64,000 bases of DNA. Origin: Salinihabitans flavidus (GTDB taxonomy: Bacteria > Pseudomonadota > Alphaproteobacteria > Rhodobacterales > Rhodobacteraceae). Location of the stretch: positions 40,845 to 104,844 of the forward strand of contig NZ_FODS01000015.1 of the NCBI RefSeq assembly GCF_900110425.1. The letters are read 5' to 3'. Both the position numbers and the translations under genes were made by a program. Positions 25,657 through 34,215 of the stretch are shown here, piece after piece. The notes beneath the pieces are model-generated. The model saw only the letters and a program-made list of their open reading frames with translations. It made no database searches and was not told the DNA's origin. Position 1 is the stretch's first letter. Each line of letters opens with the position of its first letter.

Positions 25657-26532
25657 TCAGGCGCCATCCCATCGGCGCAGGAGCCAGTACCACTGCCCCG
25701 GATTTTCGAGAATGCGGGCTGACAGGCTGTCATTGACGGCTTTCGTCATCGTTAGGGGATCGGAATGCGGGATGGGCGCTTCGAACTCGACGTCGAATTC
25801 CGAACCGTCCGGCCGGCGCGTCCCGTAGGCGGGAACAAGCGGGAGGTCGTACTTCAGCGCCAGGGCTGCAGGCGCCGTCGAGGTCAGCGCCGGCAGGCCG
25901 AGGAACGGCACGCGTTCCCCTTCGGCATATTTCTCGTCGAGCATGATGGCCAGAAAGCCGCCCCGACGCAGATGGCGCACCAGCTCCATCGTGCCGGACC
26001 GCCCCGTCGCGATGACGGGCCGACCGCCCTCTTCGATGCCGGCCAGGAACCCGCGCTGGTAAAAGCGGTTCTTCTGCTTGCGATAAACCGCGCCGGTCTC
26101 CATTCCGCGCGCCTTGAGGACGGCGCGCACCGCGTCCCACTGGCCGAAATGCCCCGACACGACGATCGCCCCCTTGCCGGCGGCGCGCGCCCTTTCCAGG
26201 GCGGCCAATCCGGGACCGGAGACATGAAAGCGGTCCGGTCTCGACTGGAACTCCGCGCTGCGGAGGATCTCGAACAGGGTGCGGCCCATGTTGCGGCCCA
26301 TTTCGCGCCGCAGGGCGGCGCGCTGCCCGCGCGGCATGTCGGGAAACACGCGCAGCACTTCGCGGTCGAAGCGCCAGCGCGCGGGCGGAAACCAGCGCAT
26401 CGCAAGGCCGACCATCCCTCCGAAAAGTCGTGCGCGATGATCGAGGCTGCGCAGGCGGGTCGCTGACAGCGCGGACCACAGGGGGATGTACTGGGCGCGA
26501 TGCCATAGCGAGGCGAAGAAGTCGGAGATCAT
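25657..26532 (-). CDS. LpxL/HtrB-like lysophospholipid acyltransferase
   Basis: A 291-aa enzyme of the lipid A late-acyltransferase family. The catalytic H-x4-D motif is at His128-Asp133 (SGHFGQWD), with the downstream YRKQKNRFYQRGF and a FLGLPALTSTAPAALALKYDLPLVPAY segment. It would transfer a fatty acyl chain to a lipid acceptor in the inner membrane, so a prophage copy could alter the LPS receptor and block superinfection (inference). The start at 26532 is the first ATG followed by a hydrophobic region. Confidence 0.88.
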   Translation of the reverse strand: MISDFFASLWHRAQYIPLWSALSATRLRSLDHRARLFGGMVGLAMRWFPPARWRFDREVLRVFPDMPRGQRAALRREMGRNMGRTLFEILRSAEFQSRPDRFHVSGPGLAALERARAAGKGAIVVSGHFGQWDAVRAVLKARGMETGAVYRKQKNRFYQRGFLAGIEEGGRPVIATGRSGTMELVRHLRRGGFLAIMLDEKYAEGERVPFLGLPALTSTAPAALALKYDLPLVPAYGTRRPDGSEFDVEFEAPIPHSDPLTMTKAVNDSLSARILENPGQWYWLLRRWDGA

Positions 26533-26619
26533 GCATGCAATATGTGTGCATTTCGATGCCGGACCAACCGCCAATCGCCGACCGGCCTGACATTTTTCTG
26601 ATCGCGCGGAGACGCAAAC

Positions 26620-26835
26620 ATGCCCACACCCGCAACCCTCCGCACCCGCCGCGACGCTCTTTCAGCCCAACGATCCTCGGGCGTGGCGCGTGTCAGCTAT
26701 GACGGCAAGACGGTGGACTATCGCAGCGTGGCCGAGATCGATCGGGCGATCGAGGCGCTGGACCGCGAGATCGCGGCCCTCGAGGGGCGGCGCATCGTGC
26801 GCCACGTGCGCGTGACCACCGCGAAGGGGCTGTGA
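26620..26835 (+). CDS. gpW-like head-tail connector protein
   Basis: A 71-aa protein close in length to lambda gpW (68 aa). It has the pattern TRRDALSAQRSSGVARVSYDGKTVDYRSVAEIDRAIEALDREIAALE, with the beta-hairpin then helix layout of the family. It sits directly upstream of the portal gene, as in lambda. It seals the portal after packaging. Confidence 0.85.
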   Translation: MPTPATLRTRRDALSAQRSSGVARVSYDGKTVDYRSVAEIDRAIEALDREIAALEGRRIVRHVRVTTAKGL

Positions 26836-26838
26836 TCC

Positions 26839-28362
26839 ATGGGGCTGTTCGATCGGTTTCGCCGCCCCAACCGGGGCGGCCCGTCCGGCGTGCGTGCCCG
26901 GCTCGAGGGCGCGATGTCCAAACGCCGGTTGCGCGGCTGGAACCCGCCGCTGGAGAACATCAACACGCTGGTCGCCTCGGGCGGCCCGAAACTGCTGGCC
27001 CGGGCTCGGGAACTAGTCGTCACCAACGGCTATGCGGCCAATGCCTGCGAGGCTTTTGCCGCGAACGTGGTGGGCGACGGGATCAAACCTTCCTCGCTGA
27101 TTGACGACGCCGACCTGCGGGATCGGGTCCAGCAACTGTGGCTTGCGTGGACAGATGAGGCGGATGCCGATGGGTTGACGGATTTCTACGGGCTGCAGGC
27201 CATGGTGGCGCGGGAGATGTTCGTCGCGGGCGAGTGTTTTGTCCGGATGCGCCCACGCCGGGCCGAGGACGGGCTTTTGGTCCCGCTGCAGATGCAGTTG
27301 CTGCAATCCGAGATGCTGCCCTTCGAGAAGACGGGCACGGCCGCCAATGGCAACCGCATCCGCTGTGGCATCGAGTTCGACCTGATCGGGCGGCGCGTGG
27401 CCTATCATTTTCGCCGCAACCATCCGGGCGACAGCACCGATCAGCGTGTCGCCGTGCCGGAAACGGTGCGCGTGCCCGCCGAGGATGTGCTGCACATCTA
27501 CCGCCCCCTCGATGCGGGGCAGATCCGCGGCCTGCCGCATGTGGCGCCCGCCATGGTGCGGCTGTTTTTGCTCGATCAGTATGACGACGCCGAACTGGAC
27601 CGCAAGAAGACGGCGGCGATGTTCGCGGGCTTCATCACCAAGACCGCGCCGGAAGACCCGATGATGGGCGAGGAGGAGGCGGACCTCGACGGCGCCGCCA
27701 TCGCCAGCCTCGAGCCCGGCACCATGCAGGTGCTGCTGCCCGGCGAGGATGTGAAGTTCTCGGCACCGGCCGACGTGGGCGGAGGGTACGAGGCGTTCCA
27801 GTACCGCACGCTGCTCGCGGTCTCGGCCTCGCTGGGGCTGCCCTATCACCTGGTGACCGGCGATGTGCGTCAGGCCAACTATTCCAGCCTGCGCGCCGAA
27901 CTGGTGGAATTTCGCCGCCGCGTGCAGCAATTGCAGCACGGCGTCATCGCGCATCAGCTCTGCCGCCCCGTTTGGGCGCGCTGGCTGGAGACCGCGCAGC
28001 TGGCCGGCAGGCTGGATCTGCCCGACCCGGCATCCGCGCGCATGGTGCAATGGATCCCGCCCCGCTGGGACTGGGTCGATCCCCTCAAGGATATCCAGGC
28101 TCAGGTGCTGGCGATGGAGGCGGGCATCACCTCGCGGCGCAAGGTGGTCGAGGCCACCGGTTACGACGTCGAGGAAGTCGACCGCGAGAACGCGGTGGAT
28201 ACGGCGCGCGCCGAGGGGCTCGGGCTGCGTTACCGCACCAGCCCGGGCGAGACGCAGGGTGCCCGCGCGACGCCGGCCACGCGACCGGATCCGGGTGACG
28301 GCGCCGGTGGCAACAATGGCGAGGATGCGGCCGCGACCGGCCGCGCCACCACACAGGAGTAG
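26839..28362 (+). CDS. Portal protein, lambda family
   Basis: A 507-aa portal. Recognisable segments are MGLFDRFRR at the start, RARELVVTNGYAANACEAFAANVVGDG, EDVLHIYRPLDAGQIRGLPHVAPAM and SASLGLPYHLVTGDVRQANYSSLRAELVEF, all typical of lambda gpB-like portals. The C-terminal 40 residues are Gly/Ala-rich and disordered. It forms the ring through which DNA enters the head. Its gene lies three bases after the gpW gene. Confidence 0.95.
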   Translation: MGLFDRFRRPNRGGPSGVRARLEGAMSKRRLRGWNPPLENINTLVASGGPKLLARARELVVTNGYAANACEAFAANVVGDGIKPSSLIDDADLRDRVQQLWLAWTDEADADGLTDFYGLQAMVAREMFVAGECFVRMRPRRAEDGLLVPLQMQLLQSEMLPFEKTGTAANGNRIRCGIEFDLIGRRVAYHFRRNHPGDSTDQRVAVPETVRVPAEDVLHIYRPLDAGQIRGLPHVAPAMVRLFLLDQYDDAELDRKKTAAMFAGFITKTAPEDPMMGEEEADLDGAAIASLEPGTMQVLLPGEDVKFSAPADVGGGYEAFQYRTLLAVSASLGLPYHLVTGDVRQANYSSLRAELVEFRRRVQQLQHGVIAHQLCRPVWARWLETAQLAGRLDLPDPASARMVQWIPPRWDWVDPLKDIQAQVLAMEAGITSRRKVVEATGYDVEEVDRENAVDTARAEGLGLRYRTSPGETQGARATPATRPDPGDGAGGNNGEDAAATGRATTQE

Positions 28363-28366
28363 AACC

Positions 28367-29440
28367 ATGAACAGCTGGTACACGATCCGCGCCCGGGACA
28401 CCGGCGCGGAGGTGCTGATCTATGACGAGATCGGCGCCTATGGCGTCAGCGCCAAGGGCTTTCTGGCCGAGCTCGGCGCACTGCCGGATGTGGCCCCCAT
28501 CGACCTGCGCCTTAACAGCCCCGGCGGCTCGGTTTTTGACGCCGTCGCCATTTACAATGCGCTGAGCCGCCACAGCGGCACGGTCACGGTCTGGATCGAC
28601 GGGATTGCGGCCTCGGCTGCGAGTTACATTGCGATGGCGGGCGACGAGATTGTTATGCCGGAAAACGCCTTCATGATGATCCATGACCCCTCCGGCCTCG
28701 TCATGGGCACCGCGGCGGACATGCGCGACATGGCCGGGACGCTGGACAAGATCGCGGCCAGCATGACGCGCGGCTATGCGGCCAAGTCCGGCAAGTCGGA
28801 GGATGAGATCGCCGCCCTGCTGGCGGCCGAGACCTGGTTTGATGCGGCGGACGCGCTCGACGCAGGCCTTGCCACGCGCCTGGCAGAGCCCGTGCGCATC
28901 GCCGCCGCCTTCGATATCGGGCGGTTCCGCAATGCGCCGCCCGAACTGGTTGAGGCGGTCGAACCGGTCGAGCCGGTCCAACCGGTGGAGGCCGTCGAGC
29001 CGGAAGCCCCGGCATCCACAGCGGGGGACATCGTTGGAGACGCCAACGATGTTGACCCCGCCGCGGGTGCGGGGCCGCAGGCGGCGGGCGCGCCGGGTGT
29101 TGCAGACGGGAACACCCAATCGAGCGGGGCGGAGAGCTGCGTTGCAGTCGCCAACGCACCTCCCGACGCCAGCGCACCTCCCGACGCCAGCGCGATCCGC
29201 GCCGAGGCCATTGCCCACGCCCGCGCCGTGATCGATTTGTGCCGCCTGGCAGGCCAGCCGCAGATGGCCGGCCGGTTTCTCGAGGAGGACGCCAGCCTGG
29301 ATGCCGTGCGTGCAGGCCTTCTGGACGCGCGGGCCGAGGCCGCGCCGGAGATCACCCCGCATCACCCGCAACCCGGGCGCAGCGAGACCACGCGCCCCTG
29401 GGGCGATGTCATCGCCCAGGCATTCAAACTGAAGGGATAA
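28367..29440 (+). CDS. ClpP-type prohead protease with scaffold-like C-terminus
   Basis: A 357-aa head maturation protease. Residues 1-190 are ClpP-like: LNSPGGSVFDA, nucleophile Ser83 in GIAASAAS, His106 in MMIHDPSG. Residues about 200-290 are a Pro/Ala/Glu/Val-rich low-complexity linker with tandem EPVEPVQPVEAVEPE-like repeats and a PPDAS pair. The last 60 residues are helical, like the scaffold domains encoded within lambda C/Nu3. A separate nested scaffold start is possible but cannot be assigned. Confidence 0.9.
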   Translation: MNSWYTIRARDTGAEVLIYDEIGAYGVSAKGFLAELGALPDVAPIDLRLNSPGGSVFDAVAIYNALSRHSGTVTVWIDGIAASAASYIAMAGDEIVMPENAFMMIHDPSGLVMGTAADMRDMAGTLDKIAASMTRGYAAKSGKSEDEIAALLAAETWFDAADALDAGLATRLAEPVRIAAAFDIGRFRNAPPELVEAVEPVEPVQPVEAVEPEAPASTAGDIVGDANDVDPAAGAGPQAAGAPGVADGNTQSSGAESCVAVANAPPDASAPPDASAIRAEAIAHARAVIDLCRLAGQPQMAGRFLEEDASLDAVRAGLLDARAEAAPEITPHHPQPGRSETTRPWGDVIAQAFKLKG

Positions 29441-29446
29441 ACTTCC

Positions 29447-29818
29447 ATGGCCATGCTATCCGAGTCCAAACACGCCGGCGGGTTCCTCACCTGGGAAGTG
29501 CTGCGCGACTATACCCGCGACACAGTCACCGTCGCGTCCGGCGCCGGCAAGCTCGCCCCCGGCACCGTTCTGGGCAAGATCACCACGGGTGGCAAATACA
29601 CCGTGCTCACCCCCGGCGCCACGAATGGCAGCCAGAACGCCGCTGGCATCCTTTGGGGCCCGGCTGATGCGACCGATGCCGACGCGCCCGGCGTGGTGCT
29701 GGTGCGCGGCCCGGCTATCGTGAACCGCCACGAGATCGCCTTCCCCGACGGTGCCACCGAGGCGCAGATCACCACCGCCACCACGGCCTTGGCCGCGCTC
29801 GGCATCCTCCTGCGCTGA
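29447..29818 (+). CDS. Head decoration protein (gpD-like)
   Basis: A 123-aa protein with the gpD fold signature: EVLRDYTRDTVTVASGAGKLAPGTVLGKITTGGKYTVL and GAADA-like loops (GATNGSQNAAGILWGPADATDA), then GPAIVNRHEIAFPDG. Decoration proteins trimerise on the expanded capsid and stabilise it. It lies between the protease and the major capsid gene, as in lambda. Confidence 0.9.
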   Translation: MAMLSESKHAGGFLTWEVLRDYTRDTVTVASGAGKLAPGTVLGKITTGGKYTVLTPGATNGSQNAAGILWGPADATDADAPGVVLVRGPAIVNRHEIAFPDGATEAQITTATTALAALGILLR

Positions 29819-29866
29819 GCCACGGCGCAGTTTCCCCATCACATGTAGACCAGAAGGAGGCACGCT

Positions 29867-30880
29867 GTGGCCACCATGGACATCTTTGAAGGCGATGCCT
29901 TCTCCATCATCGAGCTCACCCGCGCGCTCGAAAACATTCCCTTCAAGCCCGCGATCCTCTCGGGCGCAAACCTCTTCGGCAGCCGCGGGGTGCGCACGCG
30001 CACCGTGATGATCGAGAGCCGCGACGGCACGCTGTCGCTGATCCCGTTCTCGGAGCGCGGCTCGGCCTATGAGAGCCAGATCCCTGAGCGCCGCGAGATG
30101 CGTGCCTTCGTCTGCCGCCAGTTCAAGAAGCAGGACGTACTCTGGGCCTCGGAGATCCAGGCGATCCGCGACTTCGGCTCGGACACGGCGGTCCAGCAGG
30201 TGCAGACCGAGGTCGCGCGTAAGCTCGGCCGGCTGCGCAATGACGCCGAGGCCACCTTCGAGTTTCATCTCTTCAACGGCATTCAGGGCGTGGTGAAGGA
30301 CCCCAAGGACGGCGCGACCGTCATCGACTACCACGCCGAGTTCGGCATCACCCCGGCTGCGGAGGTCGACTTCGATCTAGACAATGCAACCCCCGGCTCG
30401 GGCGCGCTGCGCAAGCGCTGCCAGGCGTTGATTGAAAGCGTCGAGGACACCCTTGGCGGCCTGGCCGCCGGTCAGGTGCAGCTGCGCGCCGAATGCGGCT
30501 CGGCCTTCTTCGCCGATCTCGTGGCCCACAAGGAAGTGCGCGAGACCTATCTCAACACAGCCGCGGCGGCCGATCTGCGGGGCAGGGTAGGGGAAGAGGT
30601 CAGCTTCGGCGGCATCACCTTCCGGCGCTACCGTGGGGGCTTGGGCTTCGGCGTGCCCACCGACAAGGCGTATTTCTACCCCGAGGGCGTCGAGGGCCTC
30701 TTCGAGATCTACTACGCCCCCGCCGACACCTTCGAGACGGTCAACACCGTGGGTCTGCCGCTTTATGCGCGCATGATCCCCGATCGCGACCGCGACGAAT
30801 GGGTGCGGCTTGAGATCGAGAGCAACCCGCTGCCGATCTGCACCCGCCCGCAGGTGCTGCGCAGCGCAAGGCGGACGTGA
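29867..30880 (+). CDS. Major capsid protein, gpE family
   Basis: A 337-aa capsid protein. It contains the segments SIIELTRALENIPFKPAILSG, SRDGTLSLIPFSERGS and RKLGRLRNDAEATFEFHLFNGIQG typical of lambda gpE. The GTG start at 29867 is set by AAGGAGG at 29854-29860; the ATG four codons later is too far. It forms the HK97-fold shell with the decoration protein. Confidence 0.95.
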   Translation: MATMDIFEGDAFSIIELTRALENIPFKPAILSGANLFGSRGVRTRTVMIESRDGTLSLIPFSERGSAYESQIPERREMRAFVCRQFKKQDVLWASEIQAIRDFGSDTAVQQVQTEVARKLGRLRNDAEATFEFHLFNGIQGVVKDPKDGATVIDYHAEFGITPAAEVDFDLDNATPGSGALRKRCQALIESVEDTLGGLAAGQVQLRAECGSAFFADLVAHKEVRETYLNTAAAADLRGRVGEEVSFGGITFRRYRGGLGFGVPTDKAYFYPEGVEGLFEIYYAPADTFETVNTVGLPLYARMIPDRDRDEWVRLEIESNPLPICTRPQVLRSARRT

Positions 30881-31191
30881 TGTCAGCCGTCGCCATGGCG
30901 CTCGACGCGCTCTTTGTTGATGCCAATATCTCGGTCGAGATCTGGCATCGCGATGGTGAAGGGCGCTTCACTCGAGCGCGAGGCATTCTGCGCCGACCTG
31001 ACGAAATCACGGAGTTCGGGTCGGCGCGGCTCTTGTCCGAGACCATCCGGATCGATGTGCGGGTGGCGGAAATCCCCGATCCGCGGCCACAGGAGCAGAT
31101 CCTGATCGGCGATGAAACCTTCCTGATCCAGGGCGAGCCGGTCCGGGATCGGGAGCGGCTGATCTGGACCGTGGAGGCTGCGCCAGCATGA
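30880..31191 (+). CDS. Head-tail joining protein (gpFII-like)
   Basis: A 103-aa protein that follows the major capsid gene with a one-base TGA/ATG overlap. It shows the gpFII-like beta-rich pattern IWHRDGEGRFTRARGILRRPDEITEFG and IGDETFLIQGEPVRDRERLIWTVE. It should complete the head for tail attachment. A GTG one codon upstream is an alternative start. Confidence 0.75.
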   Translation: MSAVAMALDALFVDANISVEIWHRDGEGRFTRARGILRRPDEITEFGSARLLSETIRIDVRVAEIPDPRPQEQILIGDETFLIQGEPVRDRERLIWTVEAAPA

Positions 31192-31820
31192 AGCTCAAGC
31201 TCGACGTCAGCCCGGATCTCGCCGCCATGATGGCCGCCGAGATCAAGGCCGGCGAAAAGGCTGTCAGCACCGCCACGCGCATCGCCGGCCAGGACCTCAA
31301 GACCGCCTGGCGTGCCCAGATCACCGGTGCCGGGCTCGGCACCCGGCTCGCCCGCACCATCCGCGCGGCGCAATACCCGAAGGGCAAGTCCAGCCTCAAT
31401 GCTGCGGCCTTCGTCTGGTCGAACGCCCCGGAGATCGTGGGCGCCCACGACACCGGCCCGCTGATCCGCTCGAAGGCCGGGTTCTGGCTGGCGATTCCGA
31501 CGCCAGCCGCCGGGCGCGGCCTGCGTGGCGGCAGGATCACCCCCGGCGAATGGGAGCGTCGTCGCGGCCTGAGGCTGCGGTTCGTCTACCGCCGCAGCGG
31601 ACCAAGCCTGCTCGTGGCAGACGGGCGCCTCAACAATCGGGGGTTCGGAGTTGCCTCTCGCTCGAAGACAGGCCGCGGGCGTGCCACGGTGCCGATCTTC
31701 CTGCTGGTCCCGCAGGTGAAACTGCGCAAACGGCTGGATCTGGCGCGCGATGCCGAGCGGGCGCATGACGCGCTGCCGGGGCTGATCGTGACGAATTGGG
31801 CCGAAAGAAAATTCATGTGA
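31188..31820 (+). CDS. Tail-completion-type protein (DUF6441-like)
   Basis: A 210-aa basic protein, overlapping the gene before it by four bases. Segments RIAGQDLKTAWRAQITGAGLGTRLARTIRAAQYPKGK and AFVWSNAPEIVGAHDTGPLIRS match a family I know from Rhodobacterales prophages as DUF6441, located where lambda has gpZ-like minor tail genes. A role in connector or tail completion is inferred from position. Confidence 0.7.
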   Translation: MKLKLDVSPDLAAMMAAEIKAGEKAVSTATRIAGQDLKTAWRAQITGAGLGTRLARTIRAAQYPKGKSSLNAAAFVWSNAPEIVGAHDTGPLIRSKAGFWLAIPTPAAGRGLRGGRITPGEWERRRGLRLRFVYRRSGPSLLVADGRLNNRGFGVASRSKTGRGRATVPIFLLVPQVKLRKRLDLARDAERAHDALPGLIVTNWAERKFM

Positions 31821-31896
31821 CAGATGTGTAAACATTGGCGAAGCGCTTCGCCGACTATTGAACTCTCAAAGAAGGGAACGGAAAACCACCGGGATC

Positions 31897-32514
31897 CTAG
31901 AACCGTATGCTCCCTTGGTCCGGATTCTGGATGAGCCAAATGGCTTGAGAGTGAAGATGCACGCAGATGCTATCGCCTTCGTCTCCATTTGCGCAGACAA
32001 CATAAGCGTCTTCAGTCGGTTTGCGGAATTCGGAATTGACAACTCGTCTTTGGATCTGCCTAACAACCTCTTCGAGGGAATAGGCACAGGAGCCGATGTA
32101 CTCGCACTCGAATATGATCCTACCGCCATTTTGGAACCAGACCATGCGTAAACGATCCCTCAAGTCTTTGAAGGGATGGTTAAAACAAGCATCGGAGCGA
32201 CCCCCTTTCGTCGAGCACGCTCGATGCCAGTCGTTGAAGGCGTCTCGTAAGGCGTCTACATTCGCGCCTGACCCTTGGTCGGCAAAACACATAGGCATCG
32301 GGTTGTTCGATGCCGAAACCTTCGTGGGAGATACAAAGGCATCCCAGCCCCGTTCACGGACACAGTCTAGACCTGCGCTCTCGAGTACCGCTACTTGCTC
32401 GGACTGTGACATTGACCAGTCGATGCCGCGGATGGAGATGGACTCGGCGCTTGCTGTGCTTGTCGTCACGGCGAAGAGGAAGGCCGCTGCGCGGAACAAT
32501 GCCTGGATCTTCAT
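31897..32514 (-). CDS. Secreted hypothetical protein
   Basis: A 205-aa protein with a classical signal peptide (MKIQALFRAAAFLFAVTTSTASA, cut near residue 23) and a mature part with six to eight cysteines that may form disulfides (DCVRERG, MCFADQG, RACSTKG, DACFNHP). It is periplasmic by prediction. Antisense moron between tail genes; no known function. Its lower GC suggests import. Confidence 0.65.
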   Translation of the reverse strand: MKIQALFRAAAFLFAVTTSTASAESISIRGIDWSMSQSEQVAVLESAGLDCVRERGWDAFVSPTKVSASNNPMPMCFADQGSGANVDALRDAFNDWHRACSTKGGRSDACFNHPFKDLRDRLRMVWFQNGGRIIFECEYIGSCAYSLEEVVRQIQRRVVNSEFRKPTEDAYVVCANGDEGDSICVHLHSQAIWLIQNPDQGSIRF

Positions 32515-32587
32515 AAAGTCTCCTGGAATCTAAAGATATCTTGCCTGAACGTTCGGTTTTGAGACGGCGGCCGCCGGCTGCAGAGTT

Positions 32588-33163
32588 TTACGACTTGACC
32601 CGACCCGATCGCATAACCCAAGCTTCGTCTCCGAGTTCGACATCGTGGTCCGAGGTTGAGCTTTCGTCGACCGAAAACTCGTCCCAGATCTTTTGCATTT
32701 CCTCGTCGGCGGTCGATTCCTTGACGGTCTCCAGTCCCAGAGATTTCGCTAGGGAGTTGGCGGCGCGCCGGATTGCGCCGGTATCGGACACGCCCTCGAT
32801 CATTAGGTAGGGTCGCCCCCATTTGTCGATGCGCTCTTCCGGAGTGCCGAGGGTATACAGGATTTTTTGGGCAGCGGCAGTAAGCTTGACAAGATTGGGA
32901 TAGGCTTCGATGTCCATCGGCCCGGGAGACTTGATGGCGAGCGGCTCGGGAATGAGATCTGTGCCTTCTGGCCGCTTGAAGATGGACGGCCTCGCACGCC
33001 GCTCGCGCGGCGGATCATGGGGCAAGTCTTCGCCGGACGTCGCGGTCATTACAGTGTAGCAGCTGCCCTCGTCGACGTAGCGTAGCAGTACATAGCCGCC
33101 GGCCTGCATGTAAAACTGCCGATTCTGCTTCGGCATCTTAGACGTTGAGGCCATGTGAGCCAT
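32588..33163 (-). CDS. Hypothetical accessory protein
   Basis: A 191-aa protein from ATG 33163, set by an AGGAG eight bases upstream. It has a hydrophilic N-terminus, an RRARPSIFKRP segment and an acidic C-terminus (ADEEMQKIWDEFSVDESSTSDHDVELGDEAW). I recognise no family. It is the first gene of an antisense pair with the secreted protein; the 70-bp gap between them could hold a terminator or separate promoter, but nothing clear is visible. Confidence 0.55.
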   Translation of the reverse strand: MAHMASTSKMPKQNRQFYMQAGGYVLLRYVDEGSCYTVMTATSGEDLPHDPPRERRARPSIFKRPEGTDLIPEPLAIKSPGPMDIEAYPNLVKLTAAAQKILYTLGTPEERIDKWGRPYLMIEGVSDTGAIRRAANSLAKSLGLETVKESTADEEMQKIWDEFSVDESSTSDHDVELGDEAWVMRSGRVKS

Positions 33164-33355
33164 ATAATCTTCTCCTGCTTCTAATGACCGCAACGTATCG
33201 CCTTCCAATAGCTATGATAAGGTGCAAAATCCATATAAGCGTTTACCGCGCTTGAGCGCGGCCCCGAACTCGGCTCGGGAGATGTGACCGACCGCCGCTT
33301 GCCGCCCTTATGTCTCAGTTCGAGTTCCTGTCGGCGCTCAAGTCAGGAATAGCCA

Positions 33356-33778
33356 ATGCCCACCCCCCGCGAAACCATCCTGACCGCGCTGGCGGACCTC
33401 TTGCGCACCATTGCGCATGCACCAGTTCTGCGCGGAGAGGTCCTTCCGGAGCGCGTGCCGGCCGGTGGCCTGCTGATCCTGCGCGACGGCAGCCCGGGCG
33501 AGCCCGACATGACACTCTCGCCGCTGGCCTACCACTACCAGCACCGCGCCGAGATCGAGGCGGTGGTACAAGGCACCAAGCGGGACAGCCTTTTCGATGC
33601 ACTGACAGCGCAAATCGGCGCCGTGATCGCAGCCGACCGCACGCTGGGCGGCCTCTGCGACTGGGTCGAGCCTGAGGCGCCCGAACCGGTCGACCTGCCC
33701 GTCGAGGCCGGAGCACCCCTCAAGGCCGCGGTCATACCGGTGGTGCTGCACTATTCCACGGCCGACCCGCTTTCCTGA
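33356..33778 (+). CDS. Tail terminator-like protein
   Basis: A 140-aa protein: an N-terminal helix (RETILTALADLLRTIAHA), then strands RVPAGGLLILRDGSPGEPDMTLSP and YHYQHRAEIEAVVQG. This is the layout of tail terminator/gpU-like proteins, which cap the tail tube; databases often label the Rhodobacterales version acyl-CoA transferase by error. It is placed just before the tube gene, as expected. Its 3' end overlaps the antisense bactofilin gene by 28 bp. Confidence 0.65.
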   Translation: MPTPRETILTALADLLRTIAHAPVLRGEVLPERVPAGGLLILRDGSPGEPDMTLSPLAYHYQHRAEIEAVVQGTKRDSLFDALTAQIGAVIAADRTLGGLCDWVEPEAPEPVDLPVEAGAPLKAAVIPVVLHYSTADPLS

Positions 33779-34143
33779 TCGGTCGGGGCTGTGGCCCTGG
33801 GCGTCGCGCGGGGGATGCACGCCCCCTCCAGCTGCGCACCGCTCTCGATTCTCAGGCTGTCATAGGTGATGTCACCGACCACGCGGGCGCTGGCGTGTAA
33901 TTGCACCGCGCCGCCTTTGATCCGGCCCTTGAAACGCCCTTTGATGGCAATGCTTGAGGCGCGCAGTTCGCCTTCGACCTCGCCGGCCTCCTCGATCACG
34001 ATCCCGGCAGCTTCGACGTTGCCGTTCACGTAGCCAGGCAACTCGACTGTTCCTGGAAAATAGAGCTCGCCGGTGATGCGTGAGCCGGCACCGAGGTGCG
34101 ACCGGCCGCCAGACCCCGCCGGGGCGCGCGGTTCATCCGTCAT
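33751..34143 (-). CDS. Bactofilin (DUF583) moron
   Basis: A 130-aa protein with the beta-helix repeats of bactofilins: LGAGSRITGELYFPGTVELPGYVNGNVEAAGIVIEEAGEVEG, then KGRFKGRIKGGAVQLHASARVVGDITYDSLRIESGAQLEG. The 16-18-residue period is visible throughout. Bactofilins form nucleotide-free filaments involved in cell shape. The short N- and C-termini are disordered. It is antisense in the tail block, so probably expressed from the prophage. Confidence 0.88.
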   Translation of the reverse strand: MTDEPRAPAGSGGRSHLGAGSRITGELYFPGTVELPGYVNGNVEAAGIVIEEAGEVEGELRASSIAIKGRFKGRIKGGAVQLHASARVVGDITYDSLRIESGAQLEGACIPRATPRATAPTDQESGSAVE

Positions 34144-34215
34144 TCAATACTGTCCCTTTTTCGTTTCCTGCCGCTTTTAGCAGATCGGCAGCTTGACCCT
34201 ACAGGAGAAACCACC

